Positions 11,601 through 25,800 of a stretch of 64,000 nucleotides of DNA are shown here, one piece after another (position 1 is the stretch's first letter; every line of letters starts with the position of its first letter). A program made the position numbers and the translations under genes. The notes under the pieces were generated by a model, which saw nothing but the letters and a program-made list of their open reading frames with translations, did not search any database and was not told where the DNA came from. The DNA is from Erodium maritimum (lineage: Eukaryota > Streptophyta > Magnoliopsida > Geraniales > Geraniaceae), in the NCBI GenBank assembly GCA_963921825.1, contig OY997594.1, forward strand, positions 1,493,001 through 1,557,000. The letters are read 5' to 3'.

Positions 11601-12709
11601 ACCCATCAGCAACAATGTTCTTCCCATACTATAATCAAAGCAATGTAATTGAACTAGAAATGGGTCAAATATTAAATAGCAACCCATCAACAAATTTTCA
11701 ACAACAATGTTCTTCCCACACTATAATCAAAGCAATGAAATTCAACACGAACTCGAAATGGGTCAAATATTAAATCACAACCCATCAACAATTTTCAACA
11801 ACAATGTTCTTCCCACACCACAATCAAAGCAATGAAATTCAACTCGAACTCAAAGTGGGTCAAATATTAAATAGCAACCCATCAACAATTTGCAACAACA
11901 GTGTTCTTCCCATACTCTAATCAAAGCAATGAAATTGAACTGGAAATGGATCAAATATTAAATCGCAACTCATCAACAATTTTCAACAACAATGTTCTTC
12001 CCACACTAAAATCAAAGCAATGAAATTCAACACGAACTCGAAATGGGTCAAATATTAAATCACAACCCGCCAACAATTTTCAACAACAATGTTCTTCCCA
12101 CACTATAATCAAAGCAATGAAATTCAACTCAAACTCAAAGTGGTTCAACTATTAAACAGCAACCCATAAACAATTTTCAACAACAATGTTCTTCCCATAC
12201 TCTAATCAAAGCAATGAAATTGAACACGAACTCGAAATGGGTCAAATATTAAATCACAACCCATCAACAATTTTCAACAACATTCTTCCCACACTACAAT
12301 CAAAGCAATGAAATCGAACTTAAACTCGAAATGGGTCAAATAGTATCTAGCAACCCATCAACAATTTCCAACAACAATGTTCTTCCCACACTACAATCAA
12401 AGCAATGAAATTGAACCTGAACTCAAAACGGGTCAAATACTAAACCCCAACCCATTACAGAAAAAACAACCAACAATGCTAATTTGTAATTTCTAGAGCT
12501 ACAGTTCAGTAGTGGAGCCTAACCTGAGAACTGGATTTGACGAGCCGGAGCCTCTGGGTCGAGGAGCTGGGAGCGGAGTGGAAGAGGCCGTGAGGGTAGA
12601 AGAAGGCTAAGGCGCATCCGAGAAGGACTCCGACGGCGACGGCGACGGCGATTCTCGGTAAGCGCGGTGGCTGCGAGGTGTTTCGCCTCGACGGCGCGCG
12701 ACCCATCAT
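8615..12709 (-). CDS. RRA: Extensin arabinosyltransferase, RRA type (GT77)
   Basis: Family GT77 Golgi enzyme; Arabidopsis RRA1-3 add an arabinose to the short chain on hydroxyproline of extensins. Exons 12524-12709 and 8615-9727 join as SSSQ|VGSTAC, giving 432 aa, the normal family size (about 430). Visible parts: short cytosolic tail, one signal-anchor helix (about residues 18-36, [19 protein letters not shown]), a Ser-rich stem, a short coiled coil (about 75-115), then the catalytic domain with the DxD motif in [14 protein letters not shown] and the conserved [20 protein letters not shown]-like block, here [13 protein letters not shown]. The end [11 protein letters not shown] is typical. 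Two ATGs open the frame (12709, 12706); either is possible. The single 2.8-kb intron is packed with two MITEs and a minisatellite. Which RRA paralogue this is cannot be settled by eye. Confidence 0.94.
9833..10276. mobile_element. Mutator-like MITE (GGGATAATTGCAAAAA family) in the RRA intron
   Basis: Ends are GGGATAATTGCAAAAAAGT and, inverted, GGGATAATTGCAAAAATGT. The two halves are largely complementary along their length. Flanking 9-mers (aaagtatta and taattatta) agree at seven positions, compatible with a decayed 9-bp Mutator-type duplication. Relatives lie at 10661-11037, 15036-15450, 46110-46515, 46850-47263 and 60605-60750. Confidence 0.7.
10661..11037. mobile_element. Second MITE of a related subfamily in the RRA intron
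   Basis: It begins GGGATAATTGCAAAAACTTG and ends with the inverted GGGATGATTGCAAAAACTTG. Internal sequence differs from the neighbour at 9833-10276 but is again palindromic (TTTGCAGACAGAAAATAGTTGG against CCAACTATTTTCCGTCTGCA). Target duplication is unclear. Confidence 0.65.
11290..12450. repeat. Minisatellite of about 12 units (87-98 bp) in the RRA intron
   Basis: The motif CAATGTTCTTCCCA (with small changes) recurs near 11331, 11429, 11526, 11613, 11705, 11802, 11899, 11990, 12087, 12184, 12281 and 12375. Most spacings are 97 bp, with some of 87, 91 and 92. Each unit also holds ATCAAAGCAATGAAATT and GGGTCAAATATTAAAT. An 81-codon open frame inside the array is only repeat read-through. The array lies about 70 bp downstream of the exon 1 donor. 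Confidence 0.95.
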
Positions 12710-13810
12710 CGGTTTCTCACGATATTGCGAAACGGAGAAGCTTTGCTTTGCGTGAATCGATCGATTAAGAGGAGGAGAAGGGCGGGTTCATTTCTGGAGC
12801 TCTGTAACGGTAACGCACAGATGTATAAACCCTATATGAGGAGAAAAGGAATGTTCAGATTCTCCGTTTCTTTGGCTGAAGCCAACGTTAAGACAGAGAG
12901 GATTAGAAAGAGAAGGTGGCTGCTTTTGTCTGTGGCTTCAGTCCAGACTCCAGTTACTAAATCTTTTAACTTAAGCAAATGTTCGTTCTGATGTAATATC
13001 ATTGATTACAACGTTTGTTATTTTCCGTCCTCAAGTTTTACGGTCGTTTAACAGAAAAATTGATATGTAAGAGTTATGATTTGAGAATAAACAAAAAGTC
13101 TACATATGCCATCAAGTTTTCGCATACCATTTAGAAAAGTTTTAGAGCACGTGACAAGCATGTGACTGGTATTTCAGGAAATTAGACACACTTAACAGAT
13201 TTTGATATATTTTGAGAATTAATTAGTAAAACCTGTTACTATGTAATACTTTTCATACGTATGGGTTATGATTTGGTAATTGACCTTAGTATCCTGAGGT
13301 ATTGGTAACGCTCAGGACAAAATTTTGGTCAAGTTTACGTCATTTTGATGATCTGTGACCAATACTTAAGGAGTATTAAATGTTCTGTTACTAATACATA
13401 AGGGGTATTAAATGATATACGACCAATTCATAAAAAGTACTAAATGTATGTTATCAAAACATAAGGACTATTATTAAAAGTTATAAAACTTTGGGGTACA
13501 AAAATAATTAACCTTTTATTTTTAAAGGTAAAGTGTTTGATAAAAAATAAAAAATAATGTCTCATTCAATCACAACTCTTCACTAAATATCATCATGATT
13601 ATTTTGTGTTTCTGGAGGGACTATGATTTAACATATAAACTCACTGATCTCAAAAAAGAAAAAAAAATTGGATTAATAACTTAGGGAGCTACAAAGTGCA
13701 TGATTACAGCAAAATCTCAACTTATATTCTCTCATTCTTACAATAACTATAACTGCAAAATTACAAACAATCATATATGTACATTTTGAGGTGTGGCAAA
13801 AAACTTTGCT
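12710..13810. other. Spacer upstream of RRA and downstream of PI4K
   Basis: It should contain the RRA promoter and 5' UTR (just above 12709) and the PI4K 3' UTR (just below 13811). From about 13255 to 13515 there is a repeat with the motifs TGTGACCAATACTTAAGGAG and CTAATACATAAGGGGTATT, related to the elements at 57950-58285 and 28712-29026. Nothing coding was seen. Confidence 0.55.
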
Positions 13811-16800
13811 TCACTTCTCAATGCCCTGCTGCAAGTACTGTATCAAGTCGTAGCCCGCCGTCGTCCACTTGTTGTAGGCGTCGGTGCACGTGCGGATCAT
13901 GAAGTTGGCGGCTTCGCGCTCGCTCATCTCGGGATGGAACCTCTTGCGGAGATTGCCAATGGGGTCGCCCCTGCTGAAGCAGGGCAGCCCGCTGTCGATC
14001 ATAAGCAATACCGTGTTTAAGATCCCGTCCATGTACCGCCGGGCTGAGAGGTATCCCTTCACACACAAGCTGCAGAGAAGACTGGTTACTTATGTCACAA
14101 GTGCATTTGGTATACGTTTGAAGGAAATAATCTTACAAGACTTATTAGGAGCTAGCAACGGTCGTTTTTTTTTATCATTTTAAAATCCGAAATCCTGTTT
14201 TCAGTTTGGATTTTCGGACAAATACCAAAAATGATTTCTATCCCAATATTATGACAAAAAATCACATGCAATCCAAAAAGATAAAAAATGAGTTTAACTT
14301 AAAAGAAACGGGTTTGACTCAAATTCCCAAATTTAGGCTTTAACTTAGTAGGCCGGGTTTTCTATTGAAAAAAACGAGCAAAAGACTACTTTTTTTCCCT
14401 TTCAATTTGATGGTTTTTTGCTCACCCCTAAGAGCATCATCTCCAATGGGATTAGCCAAGACTTACCTCACAAACTGGTACCACGAGTCGCTCTTCATAA
14501 CCCCAGACGGGTCTATTAATTGTGTCATTTCATGGCTCAGCTTGAAATGCGCACTCTCAAACCGCATATTATTGCCAGGTGAAGTTTCCAGTATGAAACC
14601 AAAATCAATATGGACAAGCCTTCCCTCACTGCAATCACACGAATCATCAAAGGAGTGTCAAGAGTTGAGATTAAACAAACTCGTGATCTCGAAGTAGTGT
14701 TAAAATCACTAAGAAGGCGTACTTGTCGAAAAGAAGATTGCCGTTGTGCCTATCCTTGGGCTGAAGTAAGAGACTAGCAACTGCATACCCAGCACTGCTA
14801 ACAATGAAGTTCTCACGTGCAGCTTCAAAGGTAGGAGAACCGATGGCCCCGTAGTCCTGTTGAAAAATCTCAAGCAACCCACCGTCTGTAGTCTCTCCCA
14901 TCTGACTTCTGCTGCGTGTATTGGGAACCACCTAAGACATAAGCCGAGGATGCAGATTTCAGAGAATGGTCAACGGCACAGACATTACAAGTAATCTTCT
15001 CTTGATACTACTAGCTCAGGAAATATTCCAAGAAGAGGGATGATTGCAAAAAAGTACCCTGGGTATTCACTTTTCTGCAACTTGTAGCCATTTTTTTATA
15101 ATTGCAAAAAATACCCTGAACTTGTCTTTTCATTGAACTTCGCATAAATTTGTCTCAAAATGACAATTTTACCTTTGGAAATCTAATAATAATAATTGGA
15201 GAACAAAATATCCAAATTTTCATATCCCTTAAATTTCTACACTTTGTACGGTACCAAGAGGAAGAAAATTAAGGGATATGAAAACTTGATTTTTTGTTTT
15301 TTAAATCTAAATTGTAAGGGTAAAACTGTCATTTTTACAAAAACTGCAACAAAAAAGATGGGTTCATTGTATTTTTTTGCAATTACCAAAGAAGGGCTAC
15401 AAGTTGAAAAAAATGAATACCTCAAGGGTGCTTTTTCGTAATTAGCCCCAAGAAACATGAATGATTGGAATACAAGCTCACCTCAATTATACCTCTTTCA
15501 GGACCTGTTGGTAGAACACCATAGGGAAACAAATAGAGATGGAGTCCGATAGCTCCAAATGCATCTCTAAGAAGCGATATGACTTGAAGAGCAAGAACAT
15601 CTTGTCGACAATCATCTCCAACCTGAAATAAAATAATTGATTTAGTCAAACCACTTACACTGGGGACTGGCGAGGGCCATCTTGAGGCGCATCAAAACTT
15701 GCAGGTAAGATGTGTGAGCACCTACCTTAAAATATTGTCCACACAACTATAGAATGCATTATGAATTGCCCACACAATGTTATGACCATGCGTGATAGAT
15801 CGCGTTATGGGACCAAGGTAGGAATTCATATTGATTCCAAGGCTTCGCGTGGGCGAATCCTTTATCTTCTTCTTCTTCCCAATCGTAACAATTACATGCT
15901 CGTTATAGAGGGAACCCGAGGACCTCGTCGAGAGAGACCAAAGTATTCTTATAATTCTTAGTCTACTTTATTCATGTAACTCTCGGGCCGTACGGTCCGT
16001 AACACACAACTATATAATGCATTACGTATTTCCCACAAATCTATTGAATCCGCGAAGAACTGCCCAGACCATTCATTCTGAACATTCATCACAGATTCTC
16101 CCTGTTACGTTTTTCTAACAGAAGTCGATAGACAAAACTTTAGTGTAGCCTAAAAGCATGGACAAAACTTTAGGTATTTTTTCGTTTGTGGAGAATACTT
16201 TAGGGTAGTTTTTGACAATTAACCCAAACTCATAAATTATGAAATTTATCACCATGATGTACTGAAGATTGCTAATGCAAACATGTAATTGATCCTAATC
16301 AGTTGACATGGTTTGGAAAATAGTTTCCTTAAATCTACCCAGAATCCATTATTAAGAATAGTATGTAAACAAATCAACAATTTACCTTGAAAATGCAAGC
16401 TTGGGGCTTTACATTACGGGGATCCCCATCTTTGTCAATCACATTAAATGTGATCATGATGGGAACTTTTGCTGCTGACTGTAAGGGAATTCCACTATCA
16501 ACACGAATTCCCCTGACAAGCTTCTCAGGGGCAGTTGGTAAATAAAGATCATCTCCATTCATTTCAATTTTCTCCAACTCTCTGTAGTAGAAATTAGTTC
16601 ACAAATCATCTTCAATTGCTAGATACAGAATGTAATGTTATAAACAGCCTGATATTGTTAATTGTAAACCAATTTGGGCAATTAGATCAAGTATAATAGA
16701 TGGTCCAGATATTTTAAAAAAATCATCGATGACATGAATCGTAAAAATCATTAATGTTATAACCGAATACCCATAATTTTGAACTTGGTATTCCAAAATT

Positions 16801-19800
16801 TGATTCCGTTCTGGATGTCCAGAATTTTGAACTGGGTATCCAAGAATTTAATTTCGTTCCCGAATGTCCTCAATTTTGAACTTGGTGTTACAGAAATCAT
16901 ATGGTTTGTAGTTTAAGTTTGGTTTGTACCTAGAGAGAGGGAGTTTGGAAAGTTACCTACGAATACCAGCTCTGCGTTGTTCCTTCGGAAGAGGATAGAG
17001 TACGCCAGAAATAGATGTAACTTTGTCAAAGAAATCAAATTCTCTTGTAAATACATCAAGAGCTTTGGTGGTGTAACCATCAATAATACGCTGCCTAAGA
17101 AGCGGCAAGATTGCTTGGAATGCAGCATTCTAAAACAAACGTGAAAATGCATACACGTTAATGAACATGAAATGACAGGCTATAAAAGTAAGAGCATACA
17201 ATTGCAGCAATTCAAACACCGTGTACTAACCCTTATACAAAATTATGATGATTCCAGATGCAAAAACATCTCCTCAGTAAGCGTGCATGCGTGAGGTGAT
17301 GTGTTATTGGGTAATTAAATATTTACACCCCTGCTTAAATTTGCCAACATCTAATAATTCCAATTTTGAATTTGAAAATTTGCACATTCCACAAGTTTTG
17401 CTACAAGGTTTTGTAAATTTAACTACTGTATTATCTTAATATAGATTTTGCGCCGCACACCAATGCAATCAAAAGAAATGTCATGACCAAGACAACTCAT
17501 TTTTAATGTTCCATATGAACAGTGAGTACTGTTGCCTTTTTTCTTAATCTACAATGGATATACTTTTGTTACATCCATGATTTAGATATTTATACACAGT
17601 TATTCATGTTTCAGCTTACTTAGGTGTATCAATTTTAGTATGAATCAATGACAATTAGAAAAACAAAAGACCTCCATACCCAATATGATAAACAAATTGA
17701 CAGTAGCCAAGAGATAAAAAGAAAACACCAAGTATAGTACCTTCGCAGAGTTTTCATTCTCAGTCTCTTCGGTTTCGCCCTGAAATCATACAATCGATGC
17801 TTATTATATTGAAAACAATATTTATACAAAAATATATCACCAGCAGAGAACAAAAATAGAATGAAAATGTAATGCAATCACGCCATGTGAATATAAATCA
17901 TTTTACACACCTGTAGAAACCATATCAATATATGGGAGAATAAGTTACTCCTTTGAGCAGCTCTAAGCAAATATCCTTCAACAAGTTTCTGTAGTGGGAT
18001 GAAAATAGATGAAATGCATCAGGAAATATAGTACTATTGAGGAGAGATATTCGATACACAAAATCACGTCATCTGATGCTCTGGGCACAACACCAACCCT
18101 AAATACATTCCTGTCTCTGTATTTGTTGTTGTATTGATATCAAATTGCACTGCCTTGGGCAGGTTAAGGTATGTGCAACACATGTAATAACTAATTTAGT
18201 AAGTTTCAATCTAGAAGGATAAGCTATTAGGCAAAAGGACCTAGGTAGTATGGGAAGCAGTCTAAGACACCCAACATGATCCATGTGTGACACATGTAAC
18301 TCTAGAAGGTCACACACAAGGGCCATAAGACACAAATTGCTTTGCAAATAGTGGGTGTGCGCCTTGTGCGCTGGTTCAAAATAAAACTTCAGGGCCACAA
18401 CCTGCAATGATTTGAAGGTATGGGTACCAACCGGCAAAAATGTCAGTACATGGTACCTTTATGCCATTATCCCTTAAAATATGCCAAAAGTCGAGATTGG
18501 TTTGCAATATTTCAAGCAAGCCCAACTATGACAAAATTGTAGCACAAACCTGCTGGTGGGTGCGTCTTCAAAGTTCAGAAATGAAAAATATATGAAACGG
18601 CTGTATATATAGTCTTAACACACCTCATCATCATATCGGAGAGCCTGCACTAGCTGTGGCATGAAGAAGGTTACTCTTTCTGGCGGATATGACTCTAAAA
18701 CCCTAAGAATATATGCCATAACTCGTGGATGCCCCTTGTATGCTGGAGTGAGGAACCCAAGAGCTTGTGTAATTGAGCAAGGTGCCCAGTGAGGCAATTG
18801 CTGCAGAAGAGAAGAATTTTCTTCAACTGCCTTCGGGGTGACAAAATAAGGCAATGCTTCAGGAATGCTGCGGACGTCCAATATACGTGACTACAAAAAA
18901 GATATGTAACTGTCAAATAGAGAAGGATATATGACGGGGATAAATATAATATTCTCTACATAAAACAAATTAGGAAGCAATAAAATAGAACGCCAAAATA
19001 AGCACAAATGAAACAATGCAATATTTATAATACATGAACTATAAATTATGAGTCAGACATGAACTCAAATTTAATACATTGCAGGAAAATACAGACTTTT
19101 ACTCTTATGCACTAATAGAGAAGTCAGGTACCAGAACAACAGATATATGATGACAAAAAGATATCGAACTTCAAACTAGAAACTCAATCCTTGCTCCATC
19201 TTAAAATGTTGCCTGCACTGTGCAAGCATACAATGGCAATCGCATTTGATCGTATATGGTAAGGATCAAGCTTCTAACTAAATTGATAGATATCATCTTA
19301 TAATACAGATGTTATTACTAATTTGATTTTGACAGAAATATGCTACTATGTCATTGTTCTTGACACCACATAGTTCCACTAAGATGTTGTTCTCACACTG
19401 GGAAGGGGTTGATCAAATGATTCATATCCCATCAGAGGAGGAGACAGACGGAGGCAGAGATATCACGGAAAGGTAGCACAGCCATAATACTACTATGGAT
19501 ATTGATTACACAGGCTTTTAAGGCAAGAAGTTAGTAACTTTATTTTCAGATGTCTCTCATAGCCACTTCCCAACCTTATGTGCCTTAGTAGTGTTCACAA
19601 ATCTTTCTAGTTTCCAATATTCTTTCATTACCCATATAACTCTGGTCTGTACTTCGTTCTCCAACAGTCAAATAGGTTATTTAAAAACTGTCCTTCGACC
19701 AACTTATAACTGCAATAAGCAAATACCTGAACCAACTGTGTTATTTCGGCCTTCAAATGGGAATTTGTTGGAAATCTAGAGGACAAGGAGAAAGCAATAC

Positions 19801-22800
19801 GAGGGTCGACAGAGAAAGCAGTCCTAACATATTCAACCCACTTCTCAGAGCTATGTCTAGGCCGCGAAGAACTTTCCCTGAAAATTAATGGTGTTAGGAA
19901 ATATCAACAATGAATATTCCTATGCAAACACCCTAAAATGCAATTAACAAATAAAGATTCAGAAAGACAAAATGATTTACAGCCGATGTAGTGTCCCACA
20001 TCAGACGAAAGTGAATTTACTGATCACTTTACAAATGACTGAGTTTCAACAATAATAAGCAAAGCAATATATAAATTACTCATTCCACCCTATAAGAAGT
20101 GTCCATCTTACTAAATTTGGTCATTCCAAAGTAAGTGTCTATTTTCCTCTTTTTTTTGAAAGTGAGATCAGTATAGGCTACTGATAATATCCCTTCTCTA
20201 GGTTAGTTATAACCACTTTTCCATAAAGCACAAGGGATAGAGTAAGTTTAACATGATATCATATTCTGGTTTGGTAGTGGATCTGTGACCAGTTCTTGCT
20301 TCCTCCCCATTCATATATTCTTGGCCCACGTGTAAGAACCTTTTTGTTGTCCGGCCAACATGCAAGGGGAGTATTGAATTGATGTACTAGTTAGACTCTC
20401 CCCCTAATACTTTAAACTTTGCATTGGAGTAAGTTTAGCATTAAAAAGACTTACTTGGAGCTAGTGGGATTTGCCCAAACATCAAGCCTATCGGCCTCAT
20501 GCTGACTCAGCATCAAAAGTAGTTGCTTCCGCTTTTCTCTTCCCACAGCATAGTTCTCCATGTAGCCCCAGACAGGATGATGCTGATTGTTCTACAAATA
20601 TTCAGGTAACTTCACATAAAATACAGAAACAGTTTATATAACTCACAGGGCAATAAACGACAACTTAAGAAGTCTTTACAACTACAAAAGAAAATATCCT
20701 TGTAGGGTTGGGAACTTATGATTTCAGAACCTATGATGGCTATAGATTTCAATCAATATAACGTAACATGGTCTTACCGCATCAACCAGAGAGTTCCCGT
20801 TTTCACGTTTTTTTGAATCAGCCTTATCTTTTAAAAGATGATGCACAAATAAAGACACAGACTGTGCCTCTAACTGGGCCCAATTTGCATTGTTTAAGTC
20901 ATGCCAATCAGGCTCAAAAGCAAACCATCCCAGAGATGTGCTGTAACATGCACCAAAGACAGATTTTAAATATCAGATTGTACAAACATAATACACTTAA
21001 CTAGATGGGTATCATCAAAACAAGCAGACAAGAAAAAAATATTCAGTTCACTCAAATTGGAATTTCCACCCTTGTGCCATATACACGAACACAGTACACA
21101 GACCATAATTTTTATGGATTTACAATTTTCAAGAATTATACACTACTTTTAAACAGTCATGCTCGACCCAGAAATATATAAACTTCAATATCAAAATGAT
21201 GATTTGTAAGTAATTTCCCAGATGAAAACAGTAGTTGAGCTTGTATTGGAAATTCAAGATAAGCATTCAGATTATACATCCATCCAAAAAAGGAAAATGC
21301 ATTATTTTTTGTCTGAAAATATATTCTTCAGTTGTCTTTTTGTGTGTGCATGTGTTTGGAAGCGCAAGTCATTTTGAGAGAGCAAAAAAGTTGCGAAGTA
21401 TAGGCAATGGGCACACAAATACAAGAACTCAAGCATAGGAGAGAGAGAAAGAATGAATAGTCAGTAGTGGTCACCGATAAATTCGATCTTCTAGCATCTG
21501 AAGACCTATTTTGAAGTTCTGCAGGTTTCCCTGGTACTGGCATGAGCAAAACTTGAGTCCAAGAAGCATGACAGTGAAAAAAGTGCCAGCAGCTGAAGGA
21601 TGACGAGAAAAGCTCCAAGGCATTACTGTGGTTCCTTGTAACATACGACCAAGGAGCAGGAGTTGCTCAACACTGTTGTGTCGAGCTACCTATACAATCA
21701 AAAGAAGGAATAAGAAAGTAGCCACAGAATGTTCGTTAAAAGCATAAAACGAACTATATATAGGTGCAAGTGAGGCTATACTAGCATCAAAACAGAAACA
21801 TATGAAGAAACCCCATACAGTTTTGTAAGGTAAACCCAAAGTTCTGTATGTATATCTGACAGAACAGAGGTAGCATTTGGATTATTTTAAAGGAACAGAA
21901 ATCAATAACTGAAAGTGAGATAGTTATTCCTCTTTCTTTGTGTCTGTTCGCCAGCACTATCGTCTCACTTAAGGACATATGATCATTAAGGATTTAGGTA
22001 GGGGAATGGCATTCCTTTTTCCTTATGGGAAATGAAAATGGGCTAATGCAGGTAATGGGAATCCATGATTTCTAATATACACACAGGTTAGGTAATTCCC
22101 ATTCTCACAGGACTGGAACGCAGAAGAAAAAACACAAAAAATTTAATACGACCTTTCTTTGAAAATATAATATGGGAAAACAAAAATGTTCGGTAATAAA
22201 AAGGCCAATATGACGATTTGTATACATAACAAAGTTAAATAGGGCATAAAAGGAAAGGTCAAAGATAGATAGTCCGGAAATGCAAAAGATCCAAACCTCA
22301 AAACGGTCAATGAAAAATCCAAGCCATAGTCTATGAGCACTAATTCCCTCAATGGGATCAACTTCAGGCGGCAATTCAGGTTCCCCAGGGCTGAGATGAG
22401 GCCTCAATTTTGCAGCTGGGCCAGAATACCGAACATCAGATCCAAAAAGACCTCGTTTTGTATCAATAGTCCATAACCATGCATCAACAAGCTCAGCAAG
22501 GACAAGAGACCCCATTTGAGGTGCAGCAGAAACTAACCAAGTCCAAACAAAAACACCGGTCTCCATTGCATCTAGTGTAGATATATAGGCTGGACACCAG
22601 CAAAGAAGGCGTAAAAGTTGTGAGAAACCTTCAGCATTTGATTTTGACTTGGAACCCTAGCCAGACAAAAAATCAAATATATCAGAAGAAATATAGAGCC
22701 ATTTTAATTCTTTAACTCTAATTAGACACAGTCATGGAATGGGAAGTTATATTTTACCAGATTAGCCAATAGTAATGCAGCTCCTTGAGAGCAAGTCTCA

Positions 22801-25800
22801 CGAAACTGCGCCTTGTCCAGATTTCCACCTTTCTCTGCAATGCCAACAAATTGTTGAAGTAGACCCACAAACTTGGAAATCAGCATCTCATTAAATGAAT
22901 CATCCTCATTCTGCGGCTGTTGAAAGGCTCCAGAAATCAGCCTTGCAATGCCAAGTCCAGGTGATTTGAATCCACCAATGCTATTATACAACCTTCTCAT
23001 GCCTGCAATTTCTCCAGCATGGTTGCACTTAACTGTTGCACTAACCACTGCAGTACTTAGCACCTCCAAGTTGAAGGCTTCCATTAATTTTATGTTTCCT
23101 CCTGAAGCTGCAGCTGCAGCTGCCATGACTGCAGGAATGTTTGCTGTACGTATGTCTGTCCAACAATCATTCTTAGCAGTGCCAATCTGTATCTCTGATA
23201 AAAGAGAAACCACATCGGGCGTATGCTGTGCTCTCTGCCAGTTATTTGCTTTACAAAGTTTTTCCTAATCATTTCAAAACCAAGAAAAAGATGAATCCAC
23301 TATAAAATATTTCTATATTTCTATCGATCATTGATATAACTTAGTATCTAAAAATGATTTGAAATTGTAAAACGAATTACATTATTTAACTAGGTTTGCA
23401 TGTTATACAACTACGTTTGAATATTCAGGAAAAAAAGTCAATTAGAACAACTTAGACCAGACCAGGTTCCAATAGTTTAAGTGTTTTATAGTTGACAACC
23501 TGAAGAAGACCTTGGCAGGTGCATGGAGCATATGAAAGTGATTTGATAATCCACTCTCGAACTATCTTTTGGTACAAAGAACGAATTCCAGCAACTGTTG
23601 CAGGATCAAGGACAACAGCAGAATCTGAATCATTCTGTACTGAGAATACCAAGGAATCTAAACAAGCTGAATCCCACAAAACCTGCAAGGACATTCTAGT
23701 CACTTGATGAATGCTAAAGAAAACATGAATGAAAACAAATAAAAAAACCTTAATATAAGACCAGTGTGAATTTACCTGTGAAAACCTATCTTTAAGCTGA
23801 GTCAATAAATTCACCGCAATATCCCGAACGTAGTCCTCTCTCTGTGACATACTTTTTATGAGAAAACAGGCATGGGTGGAAAGAGTTGATTCTCTATATT
23901 CAGCTTCATCGCCAGAAGCAGCTAATCGATCCTCCTGAAGCCAGATGAAAATATCAATAGTGAATAGCACACACAAAGAGGAGTGGTAACAATATTTGTG
24001 TTTATGTATTTTGAAGTATAAAATAGCACACGTATATATAATTAATTAAAAAGAGCTCAGAATATATATAATATAAGATTAGAAATATTATATCGTGATT
24101 AAATGAAACCAAAATCAGGGAAGTGGTGATTAAACAGGCACATATATTCCAAAGAATAGAATAGGGGTAAGTTGACTTCCTCAAAATGGCACGGTTTGAA
24201 GCTCAAAATGATGTGGTTTTGATTAGGTAAGTAAACAATAAAGCAAGTTCCCTTCATCTTCTCACTCTCTTCCCACAATTATCATCTATCCCACCTCTCT
24301 CCTTCCCTTGTGAATCATCCTCAGCTTTCCCTCCATTTTTTTATCAAAACAAGCAACAATCCTCACCGGTTCGGGTGTGCATCTTTTCCTCCACTCCCTT
24401 GTCCATTCCAATGTAAATATCTATGCATATCAATTCTGGAAACTTACACACACTAAAATCATGGGAGAACCCTAAAATTCCTTGATGGATATATGTCCTA
24501 TAAACAAAGAAAGATACACATGTAAGGGCATTGCCTCCAAATAGTTAAACAAAAGAAAGACATACCACCCATGTTATAGCTGTTTCAAATGCACTGTGTA
24601 CAGTTGCTGTCAAACACTGGAAAACAGCTGGTACAAGATTTGGAATTTTGAGGTATTCAAAGACACAGCAAAAGGCACTTCTAGAAGTAGATGAATTAGA
24701 ACCATTAAGGATGCCACCATTGCTGCTGAAACGTGTAATCTCCAGAAAAGCTACTGCAAGAAGAAAGGTTGCCTTCACCCCTGTAGCATGCACCAAATGC
24801 AATGTCACAGACATCAGATGAACTAAGTGGGTAATTTTCTCTGGTATAAGCATGATTCTATCAAACAGATTTCAAGAAAACCTAATTTACCCAACATCAA
24901 GAGACAAACAGTGTCAATCAGGAAACAAGTAATGCATAGAAGTGAACAAAGTTCAATTCATCGTTTTTATTTTAACCTGAAATAGAACTCATTGATGTAC
25001 TATCAACTCGGCCTCCTAATGCAGCAGAGAGAGCAGATCTGTGGTTTGCAGCAGCTTTTTCACTGCCACTCCCTGAACGACTGGCAGGGTTGTGGAGAGC
25101 ATTGAGTTCCAACTCATCTTCAAGCCATTTCAATGAACTAACAATCTGTAGGCAGTCATACACATTGTCACGTCAAATCTTCAATTCAGTTTAAATCACT
25201 GAGATATTGAAGATGTGCAGGATAGCAAGAACAAATGGTATACATACATTAAAGGCCCGAAGTAACAGAAATGCAGAATTAAGTCCAGTTTTCATTTATT
25301 TAAAACCCTAAAGGCCAGACTTAAAACAAGGGATTTCCTTATTTGGGCCTTGGCTAATGGAGCTTAAAAGGGTATGTTATTTGAAAGCGACAGAGGCACA
25401 TTCATAAATGTGCTGTCGAGATTCTAGGCCAACGATATAACTCACTTTTGCTTTTATGTATTCTTTCATGTTTTTTTCTTCTACTTCTTGAATATAAGTA
25501 TTAGACGAATAATTTAATTTATGAATTTATAATAAATTGAATTCTCATTTCTTCAATTCGATTAGAAATAAAAGGTTCTTATTCATGTACAGATGAATAG
25601 ATCATCCCAACTTTGTTAAGTTTCTAAACTTTTTCTACATTTATGCTCAATGTGGTGATACTCACATTCGATAAATAAAAGTTCTTATTTGAAGAGACAT
25701 ATATTATGAAAAACAAAACGAGAAAACAAGGTAATTGTACATGTTATTACATCCATATAAATGGAAAAGTTAAGACAACTCTGAACACTTCTCACAGAAA

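Noticed and set aside
11528-11773. Open frame of 81 codons in the RRA intron
   Set aside because: The peptide repeats itself every 30 or so residues because the frame reads through the minisatellite.
24240-24420. CT-rich intronic block resembling a 5' UTR
   Set aside because: No start codon with a coding frame follows on the + strand and the block lies inside a PI4K intron; an internal gene is not supported.
25290-25640. AT-rich stretch in a PI4K intron that looked plastid-like
   Set aside because: Only short low-complexity resemblance could be recalled; no plastid gene or tRNA piece was identified, so a plastid transfer is not claimed.
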